The notes: generated from the sequence alone by a model not told the origin. 64,000 bases of DNA from Marinilabiliales bacterium (GCA_003512955.1 DOTG01000048.1:24233-88232); one strand, 5' to 3'; shown: positions 10,453-20,476, counted from the first letter of the stretch. Numbers and translations are program-made.

Positions 10453-11187
10453 ATGAAAGCCATGTTGTTTGCCGCCGGATTAGGAACCCGGTTATCCCCA
10501 TTGACAGAACACAAACCCAAAGCCTTGATTGAAGTGGCTGGTAAAACGCTGCTTCAACGGAATGTTGATTTATTGGCCTCTCAGGGAGTAAATCAAATCA
10601 TCATCAATGTGCACCATTTTTCTAACCATGTGATTGATTTTGTGAAAAAGCTGCAAACACCTCAGTTGTCCATTCATATTTCCGATGAAACCGATAGGCT
10701 GCTCGATACAGGTGGCGGACTAAAAAAAGCAAGCCCTTTTTTTGACGATGGACAACCGTTTGTAATTATGAACACCGATGTTGTGACCAATTTCAACCTG
10801 TATTCGATGGTTGAACTGCATCATGAATCGGAAGCCATGGCAACTTTGGCTGTCCGCAACCGTGACTCAGGACGGAATTTTTTATTTAACAACCAGCATC
10901 TGTTATGCGGGTGGCAGGATGTGAAGAAAGGAACACAGCGATTGGTTCGTGACGATATTCCTTTGGTACCTTTGGCCTTTAGTGGTATTCAGGTAATCTC
11001 CCCAGCTATTTTTAGCTATTTCCCAAAGGAGGCTGTTTTTAGCCTGGTCGATTTATATTTGGATGCGGCCAGACACGAAAAGATAGTGGCTTACATCCAC
11101 GATGCCGATTTTTGGTTCGATGCGGGAAGCATTGAGAAGATTGCCGTGATCGAAAAATTCTTTGCAAGCAGATCATCAGCAAAATAA
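10453..11187 (+). CDS. MurU-like sugar-1-phosphate nucleotidyltransferase
   Basis: 244 residues when started at ATG 10453, which places MKAMLFAAGLGTRLSPLT at the N-terminus as expected; the upstream in-frame extension is unlikely to be translated. The signature GLGTRLSPLT...KPKALIEV, the metal-binding NTDVV and the late FDAGSIEKI identify a nucleotidyltransferase of the RfbA/MurU type. MurU converts MurNAc-1-phosphate to UDP-MurNAc in peptidoglycan recycling. The kinase AmgK that normally partners it is not next to it here, but the locus may extend left of the window. Specificity for MurNAc is inferred from the neighbouring amidase, GHL10 and SusCD genes. Confidence 0.75.
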   Translation: MKAMLFAAGLGTRLSPLTEHKPKALIEVAGKTLLQRNVDLLASQGVNQIIINVHHFSNHVIDFVKKLQTPQLSIHISDETDRLLDTGGGLKKASPFFDDGQPFVIMNTDVVTNFNLYSMVELHHESEAMATLAVRNRDSGRNFLFNNQHLLCGWQDVKKGTQRLVRDDIPLVPLAFSGIQVISPAIFSYFPKEAVFSLVDLYLDAARHEKIVAYIHDADFWFDAGSIEKIAVIEKFFASRSSAK

Positions 11188-11330
11188 GATCATCAAACAA
11201 AAAAATGACATTTATTTGTGGGTTTGGCACACCAAAAAGCAATAAACTATTGGATTATCGGGGTTTAGTTATTATTTTTATGCGTTGAATGTTGGATGAA
11301 GTTCATTTTGAATTGTTTAAATATACAGGT

Positions 11331-11705
11331 ATGAAAGACATAATCATAAAAGGAGATAAACAAAAGCCTGACTTGGTGTTTTCGGCTGAAACCGGCGAGT
11401 TGAAAATCACTGGGCAGTCGTTGCCTGAAAACGCGACCATGCTCTATTCGCCTGTTTTGGAGTGGATTGAGGAATATGCCAAAGAGCCAAAAGCCAAAAC
11501 AGTTTTATCGCTCAAAATGAAATATTACAATACAGCCTCTTCAAAAATGTTGTTTTCAATCATCAAACGGCTAAACCTTTTATTCAAAGGTGGATTCGAT
11601 GTGGAAATAGAATGGCATTACCAGCAGGATGACGAAGACATGCTCGATGCCGGCGAGTATTTCCGCGATTTGGTGGATATACCCTTCAAGTTTATCTCGT
11701 ACTAA
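11331..11705 (+). CDS. SiaC-family (DUF1987) regulatory phosphoprotein
   Basis: 124 residues with start at ATG 11331, matching the usual SiaC length. Features are YSPVLEWIEEY, the KAKTVLSLKMKYYNTASSKM stretch with the Thr-Ala-Ser-Ser segment that is the phosphorylation site region of the family, and EWHYQQDDEDMLDAGEYF. In Pseudomonas SiaC controls a diguanylate cyclase and is phosphorylated by SiaB. No SiaA, SiaB or SiaD homologue is adjacent here, so its partner is unknown. Confidence 0.8.
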   Translation: MKDIIIKGDKQKPDLVFSAETGELKITGQSLPENATMLYSPVLEWIEEYAKEPKAKTVLSLKMKYYNTASSKMLFSIIKRLNLLFKGGFDVEIEWHYQQDDEDMLDAGEYFRDLVDIPFKFISY

Positions 11706-11729
11706 AAAATACAATAAAACATTATCAGT

Positions 11730-11753
11730 AACGGCCCCTTTCACGGGGCTGTT
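11730..11753 (+). terminator. Hairpin after SiaC-like gene
   Basis: GCCCC (11734/5-11738) pairs with GGGGC (11745-11749) around a 6-nt loop, extended by AAC/GTT. It lies 25 bp after the stop codon. It lacks a strong T tract, so termination is only likely. Confidence 0.45.
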
Positions 11754-11804
11754 CTGATCATAAGGCAATTCATTACCCAAACTACAATAAAAATTGGATG
11801 TGAG

Positions 11805-12932
11805 ATGGAAAACATGGAAATACCCAAAGGTTCCTTAATCAGTTTTATGTCGAACAAGGTAAAGGCTCAGGGAGGGCTTAATCTGGCACAGGGCATCCCT
11901 GCTTTTGAACCGCCCGCTGAACTTCTTGATATTCTTAAAAACATAGCAACTGACAACGTGCACCAATATGCTCCCGGCCGAGGCAATCAAATGCTTCTTC
12001 AACAATTGTCCCAGCATTATAAACTCGGTGCAGACCATTTCCTGGTGGTGAATGGTGCCACCGAGGCCATCTCGTTGGTTTTTACCTATCTAAAAAGCAA
12101 AGAGACGGGACCTTTTACCGTTCTGGCATTCAATCCTGTTTACGAGAGTTATTTGAACTTGTCCGGGATTTTCCAACTTCCGTTTATGGGTGTTGATTTG
12201 GAAGCGGATCAAAGCATTGATTTTGAGAAACTGGCAAAAACCCTCCACGACCATTCTGTAAAGCTGGTCATTATTGCCTCACCCGGAAATCCTTTAGGAA
12301 AAATCTGGAGCAAAGAAGAGGTAGATAAAATGGTTGAATTGTCCGGGAAAATGGGCTTTTATCTGATTTTTGATGCTGTGTATGCTGAGCTTTATTTCGG
12401 GGAACCGCCCTATTATCCTATCGAAAAAGCCCATCTCCGGGTATTTTATATCAATGCCTTTTCAAAACTGCTTTCCGTTACCGGCTGGCGGATTGGCTAT
12501 TTGATGGCACCCCCCGCGACTATTGATGCGGTTGCTGATATTCATGATTATACAGGCCTTTCAAGCCCTTCGGTTTTGCAACAAGCCATCGCTTTTTATC
12601 TCGATAGATACAATTATGGAAAGGAGTACGTGGAACAATTGCGCGACAAACTAAAAGGAAATTACAACCAGATGGTTACTGAACTGACACTGCTGGGATT
12701 CAAAATACATCAGGCACAAGGCGGGTATTTTATATGGGCTGAGTTACCCGCATCGCAACCCGATGGTTTTGCCTTTGCTATTGATTTGTATGAAAAACAG
12801 AAAGTGGCAGTCATCCCGGGGATTCATTTCAGCAGCGGTGCCGTCAGGTTTATCCGCATCAATATTGCCCGCCATCCTTATGAAATAAGCATGGCCATCA
12901 GCCGGATTAAAAAGTTTATAGCAGAAAGTTAA
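11805..12932 (+). CDS. Class I/II PLP-dependent aminotransferase
   Basis: 375 residues. NLAQGIPAFEPP near the N-terminus, VVNGATEAISLV, ASPGNPLGKIWS, and the PLP lysine in AFSKLLSVTGWRIGY (Lys221) place it in fold-type I aminotransferases. It is closest in pattern to methionine/kynurenine-type aminotransferases (YbdL-like) that begin with ...MSxxxxxxGxxNLAQGxP. It would transfer an amino group between an amino acid and a keto acid in the cytoplasm; the substrate is not evident. It is a free-standing gene with about 100 bp on each side. Confidence 0.85.
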   Translation: MENMEIPKGSLISFMSNKVKAQGGLNLAQGIPAFEPPAELLDILKNIATDNVHQYAPGRGNQMLLQQLSQHYKLGADHFLVVNGATEAISLVFTYLKSKETGPFTVLAFNPVYESYLNLSGIFQLPFMGVDLEADQSIDFEKLAKTLHDHSVKLVIIASPGNPLGKIWSKEEVDKMVELSGKMGFYLIFDAVYAELYFGEPPYYPIEKAHLRVFYINAFSKLLSVTGWRIGYLMAPPATIDAVADIHDYTGLSSPSVLQQAIAFYLDRYNYGKEYVEQLRDKLKGNYNQMVTELTLLGFKIHQAQGGYFIWAELPASQPDGFAFAIDLYEKQKVAVIPGIHFSSGAVRFIRINIARHPYEISMAISRIKKFIAES

Positions 12933-13065
12933 GTCCGTAAGATTCTAATTTTTTCATTGCTTTTACCATAAAGTTACCTCAATAAAAATTCAGCGATTTT
13001 CAGCGTGTTTATTAGTGTGGAAACTAAGTGATATTGACTCAAATATGGGATTTAGCAAAAACAGA

Positions 13066-13407
13066 TTAATTGCCAAGCGATTCTTTAACCTCTAGTAGTA
13101 GGGCTTTAATGTTTTCGAGTGATTGTATTACCTCAAAATTGTTGATGGTATCCTCGCGGTTTTCTTTCATTTTTTTACGGGCGCCATCCAAGGTTAGGCC
13201 ACGTTCCTTTACCAGATGGTAGATAATGTAAAAGTTCTCCACATCTTGTTTGGTAAAAAGGCGGTTCCCTTTTTTATTCCGTTTAGGTTTAATAATATCA
13301 AACTCTTTTTCCCAAAAACGTATCAGCGAGGTATTTACATCGAACATTGCTGCTACTTCACCAATGGTGTAAAAAAGTTTTTCAATTTTTTGTTCTTTAT
13401 ATGGCAT
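13066..13407 (-). CDS. MerR-family transcriptional regulator
   Basis: 113 residues. The N-terminal winged helix (FYTIGEVAAMFDVNTSLIRFWEKEFDIIKPKRNKKG) is a standard MerR DNA-binding domain. The rest is a short helical dimerisation segment without effector-binding cysteines. It is the last gene of the leftward set MerR-CapA-M23, an order often seen downstream of the M23 peptidase divergent from alaS in Bacteroidota. The target is unknown. Confidence 0.85.
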   Translation of the reverse strand: MPYKEQKIEKLFYTIGEVAAMFDVNTSLIRFWEKEFDIIKPKRNKKGNRLFTKQDVENFYIIYHLVKERGLTLDGARKKMKENREDTINNFEVIQSLENIKALLLEVKESLGN

Positions 13408-13453
13408 TGCAATTTTGAATTGACCAGCAATGTATTAAATATTTATTTCATTG

Positions 13454-14524
13454 TCAAGGCATTCTTTCAATTTGTCCGGTTTCGGAAATGGAAAGTTTGG
13501 TTTCAGGAAAATCGGTTTCGGTCAGTTGTTTAATTTTTTTTGCTGCCCGGTGTTCAGCATCTCTGAAAGTTCCTGTTTTTCCGGGTTGCCAGCATGAATA
13601 TATCTGGCCATGTAAAAACACACCCCCAGAACCGATGGTTACTTTTATCATGGGTGCAAGGCCGTTCACGCCTTGGGTGTTGAATGAACCGTATGTACAA
13701 AAGTTCCCTAAACTATAAGCAATAAAGCGATCATTATAAAGTTCAACTGCTCTGGAAACATGCGGACCATGTCCAAAAACAACATCGGCTCCGGCATCAA
13801 CCAGGGCATGGGCAAATTCATACACATTGCCCCGGTTTTCACCATAAAAAGTTTCGGTTTTTCTTGTCACATGCTGGTTCTCAGCACCCTCGGCTCCTCC
13901 ATGAAAGGTAACAATTACAATCTGGCATTGCTGTGCTAATTCAGACACAATCCGCTGCGCTTCAGAAATATTACGGATGTCAAGGGTACCACTATTCGGG
14001 GCAAATGCTGCTACACCATATTTTATGGAGTCTTTAGTAAAAATCGAAACAGGATATTTTACCCAACCTGCATGATAAATCCCCAGGCTATCGAGAATAT
14101 CTACCGTTGACTGACGGCCTTTGGTCCCAAAATCTCCCGAATGGTTATTGGCTATGGTCAAAACATCGAACCCGGTTTCTTTAAAACAGGGGCCAAAAGA
14201 TGCGGGCATCCGAAAGGCATAGCAGATGGTGGTATCCTTGCAAAATTTTTCACGCGGGGCATCATCCGAAATACATCCTTCCAGGTTGCCAATGGTTAAT
14301 GTGGCATCCATTAACAACCGGGATACATCAGCCATTAAAATGCTGCAATCCATATTGGGGGGCAATAAAGCACCTTGTGGGTAAGTACTTCCCAACATTA
14401 AATCGCCAACCCCGATGATGGAAATGGGCTCTGTTTTTTGTAGATGTGTTATGGAATCTTCGGTTTGGGCAAAAATAAAACCGGACATCGCAAAAGATGC
14501 GAATAACAAAATCAATTTATCCAT
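13454..14524 (-). CDS. CapA/PgsA-family metallophosphatase-like secreted protein
   Basis: 356 residues with a signal peptide ending FIFAQ. The CapA motifs are present: GVGDLMLGSTYP, NLEGCISD, TIANNHSGDFG, TFHGGAEG and GHGPHVSRAVELYNDRF...YSLGNF. Relatives of CapA take part in poly-gamma-glutamate synthesis, but most CapA-like proteins in this phylum have no defined role. It ends 10 bp from the M23 peptidase gene and is probably cotranscribed with it. Confidence 0.85.
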   Translation of the reverse strand: MDKLILLFASFAMSGFIFAQTEDSITHLQKTEPISIIGVGDLMLGSTYPQGALLPPNMDCSILMADVSRLLMDATLTIGNLEGCISDDAPREKFCKDTTICYAFRMPASFGPCFKETGFDVLTIANNHSGDFGTKGRQSTVDILDSLGIYHAGWVKYPVSIFTKDSIKYGVAAFAPNSGTLDIRNISEAQRIVSELAQQCQIVIVTFHGGAEGAENQHVTRKTETFYGENRGNVYEFAHALVDAGADVVFGHGPHVSRAVELYNDRFIAYSLGNFCTYGSFNTQGVNGLAPMIKVTIGSGGVFLHGQIYSCWQPGKTGTFRDAEHRAAKKIKQLTETDFPETKLSISETGQIERMP

Positions 14525-14534
14525 AAAAAGGAAA

Positions 14535-15506
14535 TTAGTCGAAACTCATGTTCATACGCGACGATACGGAAAGTACCTCTTCGTACTGTTCAGGAGTTAA
14601 ATCGTTGGAATAATAATTAACAGGATTCTCGGTCTGGTTGTTTTTCCGTACTTCGTAATGAAGGTGAGGAGCCGTGGAACGTCCCGTGCTTCCCACAGTA
14701 CCAATGAGTTCGCCCCGTTTAATCTTTTGGCCCTCTTTAACCAGGATGCTGTTCAGGTGTGCATATACTGTTTTAAAACCAAAACCATGATCAACGATAA
14801 TCCGTTTTCCATAGCCGCCGGGAGTATAACCGGCAACAGCTACTTCTCCATTTCCTGTGGCATAAACTTCAGTCCCTGTGGGTGCGGTAAGATCAATTCC
14901 CGTGTGCATTTTCTTAGTCCGGTAGATGGGGTGTATCCTGTACCCGTATCCTGAGGCAAATCGGGTTAAGTCTTTATCAGCCAGAGGCGATATCGCTGGA
15001 ATAGAAGCCCAGAACACCTCTTTTTCTTCGGCCAATGCAACAACCTCTTCGTACGATTTCCATTGGACATCGAGCTGCTTCAGGAGCATATCTATTTTTT
15101 TTGATGTCTCAATCACCAGTTGTGACTCATCAAATCCTTCCAGTTCTTTGTAGCGGTTCACACCCCCAAACCCGGCCTCACGGTATGATTCCGGAATGGG
15201 TTCAGCACCAAATATCAACCGGTAAATATGATCATCGCGTTCTTTTATCTGGTCCATGGTCAGTTCCATACGCTGCAATTTTTTGTTCAGCAATTCATAT
15301 TGCGAACGGAGCTGTTTATTTTCCCTTTTTTGCTGAAGTTCACCCGGAGTATCAAAAAATATTGATAAGGCAAGTAAAAATATTGCGGCAATGATACTGA
15401 TAGCAGCTAATTGCTTTAAAAATTTTACGATTTTTTGTCCTGGAGTTAGGACGATTACCTCGTAGCTTAACCGTTCTGGATCAAATTTATATTTTGATTT
15501 CGGCAT
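14535..15506 (-). CDS. M23-family peptidoglycan endopeptidase, membrane anchored
   Basis: 323 residues: a cytoplasmic N-terminus, one transmembrane helix (about residues 30-50), a coiled coil (about 57-100, LRSQYELLNKKLQRMEL), and a C-terminal M23 domain with zinc-binding HTGIDLTAPTGTEVYA and HLHYEVRKN. It would cut peptidoglycan cross-links in the periplasm. It is divergent from alaS across a 104-bp gap, a conserved arrangement in Bacteroidota. Confidence 0.92.
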   Translation of the reverse strand: MPKSKYKFDPERLSYEVIVLTPGQKIVKFLKQLAAISIIAAIFLLALSIFFDTPGELQQKRENKQLRSQYELLNKKLQRMELTMDQIKERDDHIYRLIFGAEPIPESYREAGFGGVNRYKELEGFDESQLVIETSKKIDMLLKQLDVQWKSYEEVVALAEEKEVFWASIPAISPLADKDLTRFASGYGYRIHPIYRTKKMHTGIDLTAPTGTEVYATGNGEVAVAGYTPGGYGKRIIVDHGFGFKTVYAHLNSILVKEGQKIKRGELIGTVGSTGRSTAPHLHYEVRKNNQTENPVNYYSNDLTPEQYEEVLSVSSRMNMSFD

Positions 15507-15610
15507 CTTTTCTGATACTTTTTATTTCAGTGGGTACAAATCTAAGCGAAAAAAACTAATTTTACAACCTTTAAAAAAACAGAACAATCAAAAGACAAAC
15601 GCATAGGTTT

Positions 15611-18229
15611 ATGAATGCTAGGGAAATACGCCAAAGATTTAAAGATTTTTTTGCCTCGAAACAACATGTAATTGTGGACAGTGCCCCCATGGTAATTAAG
15701 GACGATCCTACCTTGATGTTTACCAATGCCGGGATGAACCAATTTAAAGATATATTTTTAGGGAACTCACTGATTAAATACCCACGTATTGCCAATTCGC
15801 AAAAATGTTTGCGGGTCTCGGGGAAACACAACGATTTGGAAGAGGTTGGGCATGATACTTACCACCATACCATGTTCGAGATGTTAGGCAACTGGTCGTT
15901 TGGCGATTATTTTAAAACCGATGCCATTGACTGGGCCTGGGAGCTTTTGGTGAAGGAGTTTGGGCTCTCTCCCGACAGGCTTTATGCAACAGTATTTGAA
16001 GGCAATGCCGAAGATGGTGTCCCTTTGGATAATGAAGCCAAAGATATTTGGAAAAAATACCTGCCCGAGGAACGCATCCTGCACGGAAACAAAAAAGACA
16101 ATTTTTGGGAGATGGGGAATTCCGGTCCTTGTGGGCCATGCTCCGAAATACATGTCGATCTACGTAATGAATCCGATCGCGCTCAAAAACCGGGTCGCGA
16201 CTTGGTAAACCGCGATCATCCACAGGTTATTGAAATTTGGAACCTGGTATTTATCCAGTACAACCGCAAAGCCGATGGCAAGTTAGAAACGCTCCCACAC
16301 AAACATGTGGATACCGGTATGGGTTTTGAGCGGCTTTGTATGGCCATGCAGGGCAAACAATCGAATTACGATACGGATGTTTTTCAACCGATTATAAAGT
16401 CTATTGGTGAATTGGCGGGCGTCAGTTATGGTTCGCAACACGAAACCGATGTGGCCATGCGTGTGATAGCCGACCACATCCGTACCATTGCATTTGCCAT
16501 TACCGACGGGCAGCTCCCATCGAACAACAAAGCCGGATATGTTATCCGGAGGATTTTGCGCCGTGCCGTAAGGTATGGTTTTACCTTCCTGAACCTGAAA
16601 GAACCATTCATGTACCGCCTGATACCGGTTTTGATTGAAACCATGGGTGATGCCTATCCTGAATTGCTGGCACAACTTGAAATTATACAAAAAGTAATCC
16701 ACGAAGAGGAGGCTTCATTTTTACGTACGTTGGCTACCGGTATTAAATTGCTGGATCAAATCATCGAAAAAGCTAAAGCCGATAAAAAAACAAGAGTAAG
16801 CGGCAAGGTGGCTTTTGAATTGTATGATACCTACGGGTTCCCGCTCGATTTAACCCAATTGATCCTGAAAGAACACCAATTGGAAGTGGATAAAGAGGAA
16901 TTTGACCAATACATGAGCCAGCAAAAAGAGCGCTCACGTTCCGATGCTACCATGGATGCCGGAGATTGGGTTGAATTGCGCGAAAATCAGAAAGATGAAT
17001 TTGTTGGATACGATTGTACCGAAGCTGAGATTTACGTTACCAAATACCGGAAAGTAGCGGCCAAAGGAAAAGAACTGTATCAGTTGGTATTTAATGTCAC
17101 ACCGTTCTATGCCGAGTCGGGCGGGCAAGTTGGGGATACCGGGTACATTGAATCTGCCGGAAAGAAATATTCCATTTTAGATGTTAAAAAGGAGCACAAC
17201 CAGATTATTCATTTGGCGCAGCAATTGCCACTACCTGTTGATGCAGCGTTTAAAGCAGTGGTGAACCGTCCGGACCGGTTGGCCACCCAAAGTAACCACT
17301 CAGCCACCCACTTGATGCACCATGCGTTGCGCCAGGTGCTGGGCAAGCATGTAGAGCAAAAAGGTTCGTTGGTTACACCCGAATACCTTCGGTTCGATTT
17401 TAGCCATTTTCAGAAGATGACTGCCGAAGAAATTGCTGAGGTGGAAAGGTTGGTCAATGTTAACATCAGGGAAAACATTGTTTTGGACGAAAAACGCCAT
17501 CTGCCTATTGGTAAAGCCCGCGAAATGGGAGCTATGGCCTTGTTTGGCGAAAAATATGGCGATACCGTGCGCGTGATCCAATTTGGGGAATCGGTGGAAC
17601 TTTGTGGGGGAACCCATGTGAGTGCTACCGGACAAATCGGGTTGTTTAAAATTACCTCCGAAAGCTCCATTGCAGCAGGAATCCGGCGTATTGAGGCTGT
17701 TACCGCTTACGAAGCTGAGAAATATATCAACAGCAGGTTGGAAACCCTCCAGAAAATATCGGATTTGGTACGGAGCAACAAAGATTTGGTTGCCGATATT
17801 GAGAAACTGATAAGTGATAATCAGGAACTTAACAAGCAGGTGGAAAAATTTGCCAAGGAAACAGCCAAACAAGTGAAAAACAGATTGAAAGATTCTATTA
17901 ATAATGTCAACGGCATCAATACCCTTTTTGCCACCATTCAAGTGGGGTCTGCTGCCGATTTAAAAGATATTGCCTACCAATTGAAAGGTGAAATCGAAAA
18001 CCTTTACCTTGTTTTAGGTGCCGAGTTCGATGGAAAAGCCAATCTGGCTGTAATGATCTCCGACAATCTGGTTACTAAAAAGGGACTGCATGCCGGGAAT
18101 ATCATCCGTGAAATTTCGAAAGAAATTCAAGGCGGGGGCGGAGGCCAGTCTTTCTTTGCCACAGCCGGTGGTAAAAAACCGGCAGGATTGGCAGCCGCAC
18201 TTGAAAAGGCTAAAAGTTTTGTAGGTTAA
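15611..18229 (+). CDS. alaS: Alanyl-tRNA synthetase
   Basis: 872 residues, full length. The class II catalytic core starts FTNAGMNQFKDIFLG and holds HNDLEEVGHDTYHHTMFEMLGN. The editing domain has the zinc-site HSATHLMHHAL and CGGTHV. A helical linker is followed by the glycine-rich C-Ala/DHHA1 end (GGGGGQSFFATAGG). It charges tRNA-Ala. No terminator directly follows the stop codon: a hairpin with nine T residues, apparently its own, now lies at 20.48 kb beyond an inserted M48 gene. Confidence 0.98.
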   Translation: MNAREIRQRFKDFFASKQHVIVDSAPMVIKDDPTLMFTNAGMNQFKDIFLGNSLIKYPRIANSQKCLRVSGKHNDLEEVGHDTYHHTMFEMLGNWSFGDYFKTDAIDWAWELLVKEFGLSPDRLYATVFEGNAEDGVPLDNEAKDIWKKYLPEERILHGNKKDNFWEMGNSGPCGPCSEIHVDLRNESDRAQKPGRDLVNRDHPQVIEIWNLVFIQYNRKADGKLETLPHKHVDTGMGFERLCMAMQGKQSNYDTDVFQPIIKSIGELAGVSYGSQHETDVAMRVIADHIRTIAFAITDGQLPSNNKAGYVIRRILRRAVRYGFTFLNLKEPFMYRLIPVLIETMGDAYPELLAQLEIIQKVIHEEEASFLRTLATGIKLLDQIIEKAKADKKTRVSGKVAFELYDTYGFPLDLTQLILKEHQLEVDKEEFDQYMSQQKERSRSDATMDAGDWVELRENQKDEFVGYDCTEAEIYVTKYRKVAAKGKELYQLVFNVTPFYAESGGQVGDTGYIESAGKKYSILDVKKEHNQIIHLAQQLPLPVDAAFKAVVNRPDRLATQSNHSATHLMHHALRQVLGKHVEQKGSLVTPEYLRFDFSHFQKMTAEEIAEVERLVNVNIRENIVLDEKRHLPIGKAREMGAMALFGEKYGDTVRVIQFGESVELCGGTHVSATGQIGLFKITSESSIAAGIRRIEAVTAYEAEKYINSRLETLQKISDLVRSNKDLVADIEKLISDNQELNKQVEKFAKETAKQVKNRLKDSINNVNGINTLFATIQVGSAADLKDIAYQLKGEIENLYLVLGAEFDGKANLAVMISDNLVTKKGLHAGNIIREISKEIQGGGGGQSFFATAGGKKPAGLAAALEKAKSFVG

Positions 18230-18250
18230 ATTATTGAGTTATATGATCAT

Positions 18251-20476
18251 GTTGTGTGTGATTTTACAAAAGGCAGCCAAATAATAACGATAATATTATG
18301 ATAAAAAGAGAAATTCAATTATCTCAAGAGTTTAAAGTTCAAGCAGCAAAAGCAATCTTAGCCATAAGCTTTTTTGTAATAACTTATTTGATAATTCTGA
18401 TTTTAGCTATTATACTAACCGGTTTATGCATTGCGGGCGGCATTTCACTAATTGCAATTAAACCAATGTTTGCAACAATTGCATTAGGAATAGGTTTGGC
18501 TAGTTTGGGTGTATTGATTTTAATTTTCTTACTAAAATTTATTTTTAAGTCGCACAAATTAGACCGTTCACATTTAATTGAAATAAGAGAAGAACAAGAA
18601 CCTGAATTATTTAAAATGATAAGGGAGATAGTGCATCAAGTTGGGACAAACTTTCCTAAAAAAATCTATTTATCATCTGACGTTAATGCATCTGTATTCT
18701 ATGACTCTAGTTTTTGGAGTATGTTTTTACCTGTGAAAAAGAATTTGCTAATAGGATTAGGTCTAGTGAACACGGTGACAAAGGAAGAATTAAAAGCAAT
18801 ATTGTCACATGAATTTGGTCATTTCTCTCAAAGATCAATGAAAGTTGGAAGTTATGTATATAATGTAAACCAGGTAATTTTCAATATGCTGTTTGAGAAT
18901 GAATCTTATGAAAGTCTTGTTCAAAAATGGGCAAGTGCCAGTGGATATTTTTCAATTTTTGTTGTAATTGCTGTAAAAATAAATGAAGGTATTCAGTGGA
19001 TTTTGAGAAAGTTATACATTATAGTAAATAAAAATTATCTAAGACTTTCTCGAGAAATGGAATTCCATGCAGATGAAATTGCAGCCAGCGTAACAGGCTA
19101 CGAACCTTTGAAAAAATCATTATTGAGAATGACACTGGCTGATAATTCCTTTAATAATGTTTTAAATTTTTACAACAATAAAATTTCTGAAAATATCAAA
19201 AGTGATAATTTATATTGCGACCAATCAGCAGTAATAAATTTTCTAGCTGAAGTAAATAGTCTTGCTATAACAAATGATCTTCCAGATATTTCTCTAGAGG
19301 AACAAAGTAAATACAACAAATCGAAATTAGTCATTAAAGACCAATGGGCTTCTCATCCAACAACAGATGAAAGGATAAATAGACTAGAAAAAACAGGCTT
19401 TTCAACAGAATATAGTTCAGATTCTTTAGCGAATATTATATTTTCAGATATTTCCAAATTACAAAATCAAATTACGGACAAACTTTTTGAAGCTATAAGT
19501 TATAAAGGAGAAACAAAAGTAATTGCATCCGATAAATTTCTGGAAGAATACAAAAAAGAAACCATATCTAATTCTTTTTCCAAAATTTACAATGGATATT
19601 ATGATAGTAAAAACCCGATAATTTTTGATTTAACACTTAGCAGGCCATTTGATGATATAATCACTTTTAACGAATTATTCTCTGATGAAAAAGTTGATTT
19701 GGTTTATTCTGCTATAGCATTACAGAATGATATTCAAACGCTAAATAATATTTCAAGCAACATATTGAGCGTAAAAACTTTTGATTACGAAGGTGTCAGG
19801 TTTAAACAAAAAGATGCTAACAAACTAATCGAAAAACTAAAACCAGAATTGGAAAGACTTAATGAACGAATTAAATTAAATGATTACGAAATATATGAAT
19901 TCTTTAAAAAAGAAGAAAGACATCAAAACAAACGAAAAGAATTAGAACAACTTTATAACGAGTTTTTTGAGTTTGACAAGATATTCGATTCAAGATACGA
20001 GATTTATACTAAACTTTTAAACGAATTACAATTTACAAGTGTAACAACTCCATTTGATCAAATAAAATCCAAATTCAAGAAAATTATACCTATTGAAGAA
20101 AGTCTTAAACAAGAAATAAGACAAATATTATCTGACAAAGTTTATTCAAATGAAATTTCGCCAGACATAGAAGAAAACCTAAAGTTATATACTTCGAAAA
20201 CATTGGAATATTTTGGAGTGACTATATACAATGAAGTAAACCTTAATATACTATATACAGCAATGCATAACTTTGCATACTTATTATCAAGAAAGTACTT
20301 TTTAATAAAAAAGAAAATATTGACTTATCAAGAAGAACTAATAAAAAACCACATACAACACACAATATAAAACAGTTAGGGTTCATCGGTTTGCGGGGCT
20401 TTGGTTCTCGCGTCAGCGTTTTCCTCGGTGGATAGTGATGCGCTCCGAAAACCCAATCGTTTCATATTGTCATCCG
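18251..20476 (+). mobile_element. Solitary integron-like gene cassette (M48 protease + attC-like site)
   Basis: The element is bounded on the left by GTTGTGT (18251) and on the right by GTTGAAG (20476), as expected if a cassette recombined between the G and T of a GTT triplet. It contains one AT-rich gene and, directly after its stop codon, a palindromic site of the family repeated at 50.7-64 kb. The sequence immediately right of the proposed junction is an intrinsic terminator that suits alaS. The boundaries are inferred, not proven. Confidence 0.55.
18298..20370 (+). CDS. M48-family membrane metalloprotease
   Basis: 690 residues. There are two hydrophobic segments near the N-terminus (about residues 20-50 and 55-85), then a catalytic domain with zinc motif HEFGH (His171, Glu172, His175) in LKAILSHEFGHFSQRS and the third ligand Glu255 in REMEFHADEIAA. 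A further hydrophobic stretch lies at about 210-240. The C-terminal half is Lys/Glu-rich and probably coiled. It resembles HtpX/Ste24-type proteases but is much longer than HtpX. Codon and base use are strikingly AT-rich compared with alaS and CvpA, and it is followed by an attC-like palindrome, so horizontal arrival is likely. The substrate is unknown. Confidence 0.85.
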   Translation: MIKREIQLSQEFKVQAAKAILAISFFVITYLIILILAIILTGLCIAGGISLIAIKPMFATIALGIGLASLGVLILIFLLKFIFKSHKLDRSHLIEIREEQEPELFKMIREIVHQVGTNFPKKIYLSSDVNASVFYDSSFWSMFLPVKKNLLIGLGLVNTVTKEELKAILSHEFGHFSQRSMKVGSYVYNVNQVIFNMLFENESYESLVQKWASASGYFSIFVVIAVKINEGIQWILRKLYIIVNKNYLRLSREMEFHADEIAASVTGYEPLKKSLLRMTLADNSFNNVLNFYNNKISENIKSDNLYCDQSAVINFLAEVNSLAITNDLPDISLEEQSKYNKSKLVIKDQWASHPTTDERINRLEKTGFSTEYSSDSLANIIFSDISKLQNQITDKLFEAISYKGETKVIASDKFLEEYKKETISNSFSKIYNGYYDSKNPIIFDLTLSRPFDDIITFNELFSDEKVDLVYSAIALQNDIQTLNNISSNILSVKTFDYEGVRFKQKDANKLIEKLKPELERLNERIKLNDYEIYEFFKKEERHQNKRKELEQLYNEFFEFDKIFDSRYEIYTKLLNELQFTSVTTPFDQIKSKFKKIIPIEESLKQEIRQILSDKVYSNEISPDIEENLKLYTSKTLEYFGVTIYNEVNLNILYTAMHNFAYLLSRKYFLIKKKILTYQEELIKNHIQHTI

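Noticed and set aside
17300..17941. Long minus-strand frame (213 codons) inside alaS
   Set aside because: It mirrors codon bias of alaS on the other strand, has no recognisable motif, and alaS is certain.
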